Origin: Christensenellaceae bacterium | GTDB taxonomy: Bacteria; Bacillota; Clostridia; Christensenellales; Aristaeellaceae | Length of the DNA stretch: 5,371 nucleotides | Direction of reading: 5' to 3' | NCBI GenBank assembly: GCA_017881705.1 | Contig: JADGQP010000112.1 | Span: 1-5,371 of the forward strand | In this document: one piece after another, positions 1 to 5,371 of the stretch | Layout: each line of letters starts with the position of its first letter | Position numbering within the stretch: the first letter of the stretch is position 1 | Notes under the pieces: generated by a model | What the model saw: only the letters and a program-made list of their open reading frames with translations | Databases searched by the model: none | Told to the model about the DNA's origin: nothing | Made by a program: the position numbers and the translations under genes

Positions 1-123
1 CACTTCGTGCTTTTGAAACGCATCCAGTACACGTGCGGTGTTCACCAGCGCGATGTGATCAATCTATTTATAAGCATCCGCGCTGCTTTCTTCCGCGGCT
101 TCCACCCTTTCATGAATGTTCAT
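1..123 (-). pseudogene. 5' end of a ynbB-like (aluminium-resistance / methionine gamma-lyase family) gene with in-frame TAG; runs off the window
   Basis: From the ATG at 121-123 the frame reads 19 codons (MNIHERVEAAEESSADAYK), meets TAG at 64-66, and continues in the same frame with IDHIALVNTARVLDAFQKHE to the edge. The pattern I-D-x-I-A-x-x-N-x-x-(K/R)-V-L-x-A-F-x-K-H resembles the N-terminus of the YnbB/aluminium-resistance family. These are fold-type I PLP enzymes annotated as methionine gamma-lyase family proteins and often found just after miaA in Firmicutes. The residues before the TAG also fit the family's N-terminal helix, and the TAG falls where related proteins usually have Lys or Glu, one base change away. 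No frameshift is needed. The first alternative start after the stop, GTG at 43-45, lacks a ribosome binding site and would drop conserved residues. It may be a true pseudogene, a sequencing error or an amber-readthrough gene; the catalytic part is outside the window. Family assignment is from memory of the N-terminal pattern. Confidence 0.62.
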
Positions 124-1058
124 GCTTGTCCTTCTTTCCAAAACCTCTCGCCGATTTTCAGCGCGCTTTCCGTGCTGCTTTCCTGAGCCATATCCAGCCA
201 CTGCGTCCGTTTTTCCGCGTTGAACCAGGTCCATTGGCGCTTTGCGTAACGGCGGGTATTGCGTTTAATCAGCGTAATAGCCTCATCAAGCGGCGCGCCG
301 CCAAGCAGCACGGGCACAAGCTCCTTATAACCGATACCCTGCATGGCCTGCGCTTCAGGCGGTACGCCTTCGTTAAGAAGCGTGGCGACCTCGCCAAGCA
401 ACCCGCGCGCCATCATACTGTCCACTCGTTCTTCCGCCCGTTGGTACAGTTGGGCGCGTTCCAAGGTAGCGCCAAGGATGCAGAAACGAAAAGGCCGCTC
501 CACCGTTTGGTTTTCCTGGCGGGAAAAGAGCTTGCCGGTGAGCAGGCATACCTCCACAGCGCGGGATACGCGGGTAACATCGTTTGGGTGCAGTTTCGCC
601 GCCATTTGCGGATCCAAAACGGTTAGCCGCTCGTAGAGCTTACGTTTGCCGTCCTCGTCCGCCGCGTTCCTTTTCAAGCTCTCTCTCAACTGCGGATCGC
701 TCGGTATGCCGCCCAAAGCCAGGCCGTCGGCCAGCGCGCGCAGGTAAAAGCCGGTGCCGCCAGCCAATATGGGCAGTTTTCCGCGGGTGTAAATCTGCGT
801 GAGGCACGTTTCGGCAGCGCAGGCATACTGTGCTACAGAAAACGACTCGGTCGGTTCCGCGATATCCAGCAGGTGATGCGGTATTCCCCCGCGCTCTTCG
901 GCAGTTGGTTTGGCGGTGCCGATGTTCATACGACGGTAAACCTGCATGCTGTCCATATTGACGATCTCGGCGTTAAGTGTTTGCGCCAAACGAACCGCCA
1001 GCGCGGTTTTCCCGCTGGCGGTGGGGCCGACTACACAAAGAACAGGCGTTTTATCCAT
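120..1058 (-). CDS. miaA: tRNA dimethylallyltransferase MiaA
   Basis: MiaA transfers the dimethylallyl group of DMAPP to N6 of adenosine 37, next to the anticodon of tRNAs reading UNN codons. The product (i6A) is usually turned into ms2i6A by MiaB and improves decoding accuracy. The 312 residues match the usual family length. Visible motifs are the P-loop GPTASGKT (11-18), DSMQVYRRMNIGTAKPT (36-52) with the presumed catalytic Asp36, GIPHHLLDI (58-66), GGTGFY (100-105), NDVTRVSRAVEV (159-170), AMQGIGYKE (238-246) and RRYAKRQWTWFN (269-280) near the C-terminus. The ATG start lies 12 bases after mutL and gives a P-loop at the expected distance from the N-terminus. The TGA stop overlaps the next start as ATGA. 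The mutL-miaA pairing is a common bacterial arrangement and does not imply a role in mismatch repair. No defects are visible. Confidence 0.98.
   Translation of the reverse strand: MDKTPVLCVVGPTASGKTALAVRLAQTLNAEIVNMDSMQVYRRMNIGTAKPTAEERGGIPHHLLDIAEPTESFSVAQYACAAETCLTQIYTRGKLPILAGGTGFYLRALADGLALGGIPSDPQLRESLKRNAADEDGKRKLYERLTVLDPQMAAKLHPNDVTRVSRAVEVCLLTGKLFSRQENQTVERPFRFCILGATLERAQLYQRAEERVDSMMARGLLGEVATLLNEGVPPEAQAMQGIGYKELVPVLLGGAPLDEAITLIKRNTRRYAKRQWTWFNAEKRTQWLDMAQESSTESALKIGERFWKEGQA
129..134 (-). promoter_or_regulatory. Shine-Dalgarno site for the ynbB-like gene
   Basis: The minus strand reads GAAGGA, five bases before the ATG at 121-123, inside the last codons of miaA. With the ATGA overlap this is a good translation start. 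It supports the frame that contains the in-frame TAG as the originally intended one, and not a later start beyond the TAG. Confidence 0.75.
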
Positions 1059-1064
1059 TGGTAA

Positions 1065-1070
1065 CTCTCT
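1065..1070 (-). promoter_or_regulatory. Weak Shine-Dalgarno site for miaA
   Basis: The minus strand reads AGAGAG directly after the mutL TAA (1071-1073), leaving six bases to the miaA ATG at 1056-1058. It is weaker than the mutL site. With a gap of only 12 bases, ribosomes finishing mutL probably help initiate miaA. Confidence 0.55.
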
Positions 1071-3035
1071 TTACGGTATACGCTTAAAGCGCTTTTCCAG
1101 TTCACGCCGATCCAGCTCAACCACAATCGGCCGTCCGTGCGGGCAGGTAGGCTGCACATTTGTGAGCAGCATCTGGTTAAGCAACCCCTGCACATCCTCC
1201 TGCGAAAGCTCGTCGCCGCCTTTGATGGCGTGCTTGCAGGCAAGTTGTGTCACGCGCCTGCGCAGGCGGTCGTACACAGCCCTGTTTTTATGGTTCAGGG
1301 TTTCGTCCAGCATGTCTAAAAGCAGCTCGCGTACGGGTTCGTTTTGCCCCAATATCACGGGAATGGCACGTACGGCAACCGTGCTTTCGTCAAACGCTTC
1401 CACGTCGAAGCCCGCTTCCTGAAGCTCTGCATTCATCTCCGTAAGCGTTGCCACATCCCGCGCGGTCAGGCGTACCATCTGGGGTGAAAGCAGCCGCTGC
1501 GACTGCCTGTGGCCCTGATAACGCAGCATGAAGCGATCAAACAATACGCGCTCATGCGCGGCGTGCTGATCCACCAGCAATAACCGCTCGCCCGCTTCAA
1601 ACAACAGGTAGGTTTTAAACGCCGCGCCAATATAGCGAAGCGGAGGTGCTCCCTGCTGCGGAATAAAGTTCTGCTGCTCGTCCAACCTATCGTTATGATG
1701 CTTCGCCGCATCCGGCAATAACGGCTCGCTTGCATCCGTTTCATCCGGGCTTGCTTCATAATCCACATTATCCGACGACGCTTCGCGCTCCTCCGAAACG
1801 TCGTCCGCGCCTTCTTTAAGCCATCCACGCTGCTGCGGTAAAAGCAGCGCTTCGCTGTCGTTTATTGCAAAGGAAACCGGCTCCTGAAGCGAAGGTGACG
1901 TTTGCGGCAGCAAATTTAGAGGAGCAACCGGCGACGAAGCTTCGTCTGCCTTCGGTTCGATCTGTAGTTCCACAACCTCCACAGCCGGTTCGAGTTTCTC
2001 GTCGTCGGTTTGCGGTTCACCCGCCAGCGCGTTTTGTATCGTAACTCCACTGAGCGCGTTTCGCGTAAGGGTTTCCACAGCCACAGCAACCGCTTCCGGA
2101 TTTTGAAAACGGACTTCCAGCTTGTTGGGATGAACGTTCACGTCCACCAGCCGGTACGGCATTTGCAGAGACAGTGCGCACACGGGATAACGCCCCACCA
2201 TTACGAAACCCGCGCAGGCGCTTTCCAGCGCTTTGCTAAGTTGCTCATCCCGAAAATACCGGCCGTTGATAAAGAAACTCTGCTGCTGCCGGTTTCCGCG
2301 TGCCAGTTCCCCCACACCCACGTAGCCCTCCGCCAGTACCCCTGCTTCGGTACCTTTCACCAGGCGCATGGCGCGAAGCGCCTCCCGCCCGTATACGCAA
2401 TACAGGGCGGATTCCAGCGTGCCGTCCCCCGCGCTTCGATACACGGTCTTTCCCTGGCTTACAAAGCGAAAAGCAACGTCCGGGCGGCTTAAGATTAACC
2501 GCATGATAAAATCGGACACATAAGCGGCTTCCGTCGCCGGTTTTTTAAGGAATTTCAGCCGCACCGGCGCGTTAAAAAACAGCTCTTTTACCGTTACGCT
2601 GGTGCCCACAGGGCTGGCAGTTTCCTCCACGTTTATAAAACCGCCCGCATCCACTTGCGCCTTCACGCCGTATTCGGCGTTGGCCGTTCGGCTTACGCAG
2701 GTCACTTTGGAAACCGCTGCAATGCTCGCCAGCGCCTCGCCGCGAAAACCCAGCGTGTGGATATCGTGCAGTTCTTCGGCTTTAATGAGCTTGCTGGTCG
2801 CGTGGCGTTCAAACGCCATGCGTATTTGCTGCGCGGGAATCCCCCTGCCGTTATCGCTTACCCGTATGGAGGTAAGTCCCCCGTCCGTAAGCTCTACCGT
2901 AACGGCGGTCGCACCCGCGTCGATACTGTTTTCCACCAGTTCTTTCACCGCGGCTGCGGGGCGTTCCACCACCTCGCCGGCGGCGATTCTGCCGATGACC
3001 TCGTCCGATAATTTCGCAATGGGCCGGTATTCCAT
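1071..3035 (-). CDS. mutL: DNA mismatch repair protein MutL, endonuclease type
   Basis: MutL is the GHKL-ATPase dimer that links MutS recognition to strand removal; in bacteria without MutH it also nicks the daughter strand. The 654 residues are complete, with an ATG start and TAA stop. ATPase motifs are ELVENSIDAG (32-41, catalytic Glu and Mg-binding Asn), DNGRGIP (61-67), FERHATSK (75-82) and TLGFRGEALASI (94-105). The transducer domain carries VDVNVHPNKLEVRF (297-310). Residues about 335-465 form an acidic, Ser/Gln/Pro-rich linker of low conservation. The C-terminal domain has the endonuclease signature DQHAAHERVLFD (489-500), QRLLSP (513-518, probable clamp contact), ACKHAIKGGDEL (599-610) and CPHGRP (631-636), the last two completing the metal-binding site. 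In DQHA-X2-E-X4-E the final Glu is Asp500. The gene lies 21 bases after mutS and 12 bases before miaA. The nuclease motifs exclude the E. coli type that depends on MutH. Confidence 0.98.
   Translation of the reverse strand: MEYRPIAKLSDEVIGRIAAGEVVERPAAAVKELVENSIDAGATAVTVELTDGGLTSIRVSDNGRGIPAQQIRMAFERHATSKLIKAEELHDIHTLGFRGEALASIAAVSKVTCVSRTANAEYGVKAQVDAGGFINVEETASPVGTSVTVKELFFNAPVRLKFLKKPATEAAYVSDFIMRLILSRPDVAFRFVSQGKTVYRSAGDGTLESALYCVYGREALRAMRLVKGTEAGVLAEGYVGVGELARGNRQQQSFFINGRYFRDEQLSKALESACAGFVMVGRYPVCALSLQMPYRLVDVNVHPNKLEVRFQNPEAVAVAVETLTRNALSGVTIQNALAGEPQTDDEKLEPAVEVVELQIEPKADEASSPVAPLNLLPQTSPSLQEPVSFAINDSEALLLPQQRGWLKEGADDVSEEREASSDNVDYEASPDETDASEPLLPDAAKHHNDRLDEQQNFIPQQGAPPLRYIGAAFKTYLLFEAGERLLLVDQHAAHERVLFDRFMLRYQGHRQSQRLLSPQMVRLTARDVATLTEMNAELQEAGFDVEAFDESTVAVRAIPVILGQNEPVRELLLDMLDETLNHKNRAVYDRLRRRVTQLACKHAIKGGDELSQEDVQGLLNQMLLTNVQPTCPHGRPIVVELDRRELEKRFKRIP
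1482..1499 (-). other. Candidate sliding-clamp-binding motif QRLLSP in MutL
   Basis: The codons read Gln-Arg-Leu-Leu-Ser-Pro, beginning 24 residues after the start of the DQHA motif. In Bacillus subtilis MutL the clamp-contacting peptide (QEMIVP, from memory) sits at about the same offset. Clamp binding at this site is thought to direct and stimulate nicking. Assignment rests on spacing and the Q...P pattern. Confidence 0.6.
1536..1571 (-). other. MutL endonuclease motif DQHA-X2-E-X4-(E), last residue Asp
   Basis: The codons read DQHAAHERVLFD (MutL residues 489-500). This metal-binding motif marks MutL proteins with latent nicking activity and is absent from E. coli-type MutL. The final position, usually Glu, is encoded here as GAT (Asp). 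The acidic charge is kept, so activity is probably retained. Confidence 0.9.
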
Positions 3036-3041
3036 GGTTCG

Positions 3042-3048
3042 CTCCTTT
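3042..3048 (-). promoter_or_regulatory. Shine-Dalgarno site for mutL
   Basis: The minus strand reads AAAGGAG, six bases before the mutL ATG at 3033-3035, inside the 21-base gap after the mutS stop. It is the strongest ribosome binding site in the window. It fixes the mutL start, giving the usual MutL N-terminus about nine residues before the conserved LSDEVIGRIAAGEV. Confidence 0.85.
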
Positions 3049-3056
3049 GCTGCGCT

Positions 3057-5371
3057 TTACAGCCGCCGCGCCTTTTCGCGCAGGCGGAACAGTGCGTTGA
3101 GCGCGTCCATCGGCGTAATGGACAATACATCCATATTTTTCAGTTCTTCCACCAGCTTGTCCTGGTCCAGGTGGAACAGGTCGGTTTGCCGGTTGGCCTT
3201 CTTTTTCTTTTCCAGAATATTCTGGCCGATGGTTTCCTGGTTGATATCGCTAACCTCAAGGCGCGCCTGTATCTCGTGCGCGCGAGCCACTACCGACGCG
3301 GGTATACCCGCGAGCCTCGCCACATGCACGCCATAGCTTTTATCCGCACCGCCCGGTTGAATCTTACGTAAAAAAATCACATCCTCGCCGCGTTCCAGCA
3401 CTGTGATGCAATAGTTCTTCACGCCCTCAAAGCGGCCTTCCAGCTCGCTAAGCTCGTGGTAATGGGTGGCGAACAACGTTTTGGCGCCGCACTTTTTAAC
3501 GTCCACCATATACTCCACAACCGCCCAGGCAATGCTCAGCCCGTCAAATGTGCTGGTGCCGCGGCCGATCTCGTCCAGTATCACCAACGATTTCGTAGTA
3601 GCGTTGCGCAGGATATTGGCGGTCTCGCTCATTTCCACCATAAAGGTGCTTTGGCCGCCCGCCAGGTCGTCGCTCGCGCCGATGCGGGTGAATACCCTGT
3701 CGCAAAGGCAAATGTGCGCGCTTTTTGCGGGCACAAAGCTGCCGATGTGCGCCATAACCACGATCTGAGCTACCTGCCGCATATAGGTGCTTTTTCCCGC
3801 CATGTTGGGGCCGGTGATGATGAGCATTCGGTTTTGATCGCCATCCAGCAAAACGTCATTGGGCACGAAAGGGGTGTCCGTCTGCATCCGTTCCACCAGC
3901 GGATGACGACCAGCGCGAATGTCGATTACGCCGTCGTCGGCCATCTCCGGCTTTACGTAATCGTATTCCCGCGCGATTTTAGCCAGCGAAAGCAGCGCGT
4001 CCAACGTTTTAATCGCTAATGCGTTTTGCTGAATGGCCGGAATTTCCTTGGCAATCTCGTCCCGTACGCCCTCGAAAAGGCGCAGTTCCAGCGACAGCGC
4101 CGACTGCTCCGCGCCGATAATCTTGCGCTCAATCTCCGCAAGCTCCGGCGTAACGAAGCGCTCGCAGTTAGCCAGCGTCTGTTTGCGGGTATAGCGCAGA
4201 GGGACGCTGCCCAGATAACTCTTGGTAACCTCGATATTGAAGCCAAAAATACGGTTATACTGTATTTTCAGGTTCTTGATACCCGTTTCCTGGCGTTCGG
4301 TGGTTTCCAGATCCAGCACCCATTGTTTGCCGTTGGCGGATGCCTGGCGGTATTCGTCCAGCTCGGCGTTATAACCGTCCGCGATAATGCCGCCCTCACC
4401 GATCACGGGCGGTGCGTCCGGATGAATCGCCTTTGTAATCAGCTCGCTAAGCGAGCGAAGCGGCGAAAGCGTGTGTGCCAGCGCGGCAATCGCGGGTATG
4501 GAAAACCTGGAAAGCAACGCGCGAATCGGCTCCACCGCGGCCAGCGAGCGATTCAGTGCAAGGCAATCTCTCGCGTTTAAACTGTTATAGCTGATCTTGC
4601 CCACCAATCGTTCCAAATCCGCAATGCTGCCAAGCGTTTCGGTCAGTTCGTCGGCGGTCATGTAGTCGTTTTTCAGAGCTTCCACTGCGTTGAGGCGGGT
4701 TTGGATGCGCTTAAGGCTGGTCAGCGGTTCTTCCACCCAGGTTTTGAGCATCCGCGCGCCCATGGCGGTGGAGGTTTGGTCCATCAGCCACAGCAGAGAA
4801 CCCCGGCGTTCGCCGCTGCGCATGTTTTCGGTCAGTTCCAGGTTGCGGCGGGTCATACGATCCAGGTACATGGTTTCCCCGCCCTGGTACGGCGTAATCT
4901 GTGTGATATGCGACAGCGAATTTTTTTGCGTATCGTTCAGGTATCCCAGCAGCGCTCCCGCCGAGATCAGGCGTTTATCGTGCGGTTCCAGCCCCAGCGC
5001 ATCGCCGGACAGGATCTGAAAATGATCCCAAACCTGCTTTTCGGCGTTCTTCCGTTCAAAGGCGGACACGGACAGCTGCGCAACAGCGATCGGCCGGTCC
5101 AGATAGGGCGACAGAACGCTTTCGTCATTTGTTAAAATCTCGCGCGGAGCAATGCGGTTAAGCTCGTCCTTCATGCGTGCAGCCGCGTCCTTCAGTTGGT
5201 AAACGCTGAACTCCCCCGTGCTTACGTCCGTGTAAGCCAGCGAAGCCTCCTTACCCTGGAAGGCGACACAGAGGATGTAGCTGTTGCTCTTTTCATCCAG
5301 CATCGCCGGCTCCACCACCGTGCCGGGGGTAATAATGCGGATCACGTCCCGTTCCACCAAGCCTTTGCTCA
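3057..5371 (-). CDS. mutS: DNA mismatch repair protein MutS (5' end cut off by window edge)
   Basis: MutS binds mismatches and small insertion/deletion loops as a dimer, then becomes an ATP-dependent clamp that recruits MutL. The visible 770 residues begin inside domain I, at a family-typical SKGLVERDVIRIITPGT segment. The frame stays open to the edge, so the TTG at 5358-5360 is not the real start. About 100 residues, including the Phe-X-Glu mismatch-reading motif, lie outside the window. Counting from that TTG codon: connector domain about 20-135, lever and clamp region about 150-460, then the ATPase domain with Walker A GPNMAGKST (517-525), the DDLAGGQSTFMVEM signature region (564-577), Walker B and D-loop LVILDEIGRGTST (592-604) and the ATHYHEL switch (631-637). 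YGVHVARLAGIP (676-687) is the usual dimerisation helix-turn-helix. QTDLF (725-729) is a probable clamp-binding peptide, and the tail ends with the typical MDALNALFRLREKA. Stop is TAA. It is upstream of mutL in the same apparent operon. No damage is seen in the visible part. Confidence 0.98.
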   Translation of the reverse strand, partial: SKGLVERDVIRIITPGTVVEPAMLDEKSNSYILCVAFQGKEASLAYTDVSTGEFSVYQLKDAAARMKDELNRIAPREILTNDESVLSPYLDRPIAVAQLSVSAFERKNAEKQVWDHFQILSGDALGLEPHDKRLISAGALLGYLNDTQKNSLSHITQITPYQGGETMYLDRMTRRNLELTENMRSGERRGSLLWLMDQTSTAMGARMLKTWVEEPLTSLKRIQTRLNAVEALKNDYMTADELTETLGSIADLERLVGKISYNSLNARDCLALNRSLAAVEPIRALLSRFSIPAIAALAHTLSPLRSLSELITKAIHPDAPPVIGEGGIIADGYNAELDEYRQASANGKQWVLDLETTERQETGIKNLKIQYNRIFGFNIEVTKSYLGSVPLRYTRKQTLANCERFVTPELAEIERKIIGAEQSALSLELRLFEGVRDEIAKEIPAIQQNALAIKTLDALLSLAKIAREYDYVKPEMADDGVIDIRAGRHPLVERMQTDTPFVPNDVLLDGDQNRMLIITGPNMAGKSTYMRQVAQIVVMAHIGSFVPAKSAHICLCDRVFTRIGASDDLAGGQSTFMVEMSETANILRNATTKSLVILDEIGRGTSTFDGLSIAWAVVEYMVDVKKCGAKTLFATHYHELSELEGRFEGVKNYCITVLERGEDVIFLRKIQPGGADKSYGVHVARLAGIPASVVARAHEIQARLEVSDINQETIGQNILEKKKKANRQTDLFHLDQDKLVEELKNMDVLSITPMDALNALFRLREKARRL
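3174..3188 (-). other. Candidate sliding-clamp-binding pentapeptide QTDLF in the MutS C-terminal linker
   Basis: The codons read Gln-Thr-Asp-Leu-Phe, one residue away from the bacterial beta-clamp consensus QL(S/D)LF. The peptide follows a lysine-rich, probably unstructured stretch between the ATPase domain and the short C-terminal domain, which is where MutS proteins usually carry this motif. In Firmicutes this contact places MutS at the replication fork. Function is inferred from position and match only. Confidence 0.65.

Noticed and set aside
1..123. Hfq as the gene after miaA, a common neighbour in many bacteria.
   Set aside because: The visible residues lack the Hfq N-terminal Sm pattern and fit the ynbB-like N-terminus much better.
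33..626. A 197-codon plus-strand open frame at the left end.
   Set aside because: It is antisense to miaA and the ynbB-like start, has no domain-like pattern, and the minus-strand genes explain the sequence fully.
1059..1070. A terminator or promoter in the short mutL-miaA gap.
   Set aside because: Only 12 bases are available and they are taken up by the ribosome binding site; there is no stem-loop and T-run.
1466..1828. A 120-codon minus-strand open frame inside the mutL linker and C-terminal region.
   Set aside because: It is an out-of-frame shadow of mutL with an Arg/Met/Cys-rich composition; the mutL frame here carries the DQHA motif.
2602..3336. A 244-codon plus-strand open frame spanning the mutL start and the mutS end.
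   Set aside because: It lies antisense to two clearly conserved genes, has a Ser/Arg/Ala-rich composition typical of antisense frames in GC-rich DNA, and shows no recognisable motif.
4442..4456. A short perfect inverted repeat (gctcgct / agcgagc) around a single base.
   Set aside because: It lies mid-mutS, the loop is too small for a plain hairpin, no T-run follows, and such short palindromes occur by chance in GC-rich coding DNA.
5358..5360. TTG as a possible mutS start, giving a 767-residue protein.
   Set aside because: The frame stays open upstream to the edge and encodes conserved MutS residues (Ser-Lys-Gly) just before it. Starting here would also lose most of the mismatch-binding domain.

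Overview
The window is a compact single-strand gene block. All genes read on the minus strand, in the order mutS (5' end cut off by the right edge), mutL, miaA, and then the first 41 codons of a fourth gene that runs off the left edge. Protein similarity and the order mutS-mutL-miaA followed by an aluminium-resistance/methionine-gamma-lyase-like gene (ynbB family) point to a Firmicutes/Clostridia-type bacterium with moderately high GC. The lineage is inferred from gene order and protein style; no rRNA or other marker is present.

Layout from right to left: 5371-3057 MutS, missing about its first 100 residues. A 21-base gap holding a strong Shine-Dalgarno site follows. Next is 3035-1071 MutL, complete, 654 residues, with an endonuclease-type C-terminal domain. 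A 12-base gap follows, then 1058-120 MiaA, complete, 312 residues. A 4-base ATGA overlap leads into the ynbB-like reading frame at 123-1. The tight spacing and the absence of any visible terminator suggest one transcript. Essentially the whole window is coding; there is no intergenic stretch long enough to hide another gene or RNA.

MutS recognises mismatches, and MutL is recruited and nicks the daughter strand. Both carry a candidate sliding-clamp-binding motif, as expected for a MutH-independent, clamp-directed mismatch repair system. MiaA modifies A37 of tRNAs that read UNN codons. The last gene should encode a PLP-dependent enzyme of the methionine gamma-lyase-like family.

The one clearly unusual observation is an in-frame TAG codon at 64-66, codon 20 of the ynbB-like gene. 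Family-like sequence continues in the same frame on both sides, so this looks like a single-base nonsense change, a base-call error or amber readthrough, not a frameshift. I see no undescribed system; the rest is conserved housekeeping sequence.
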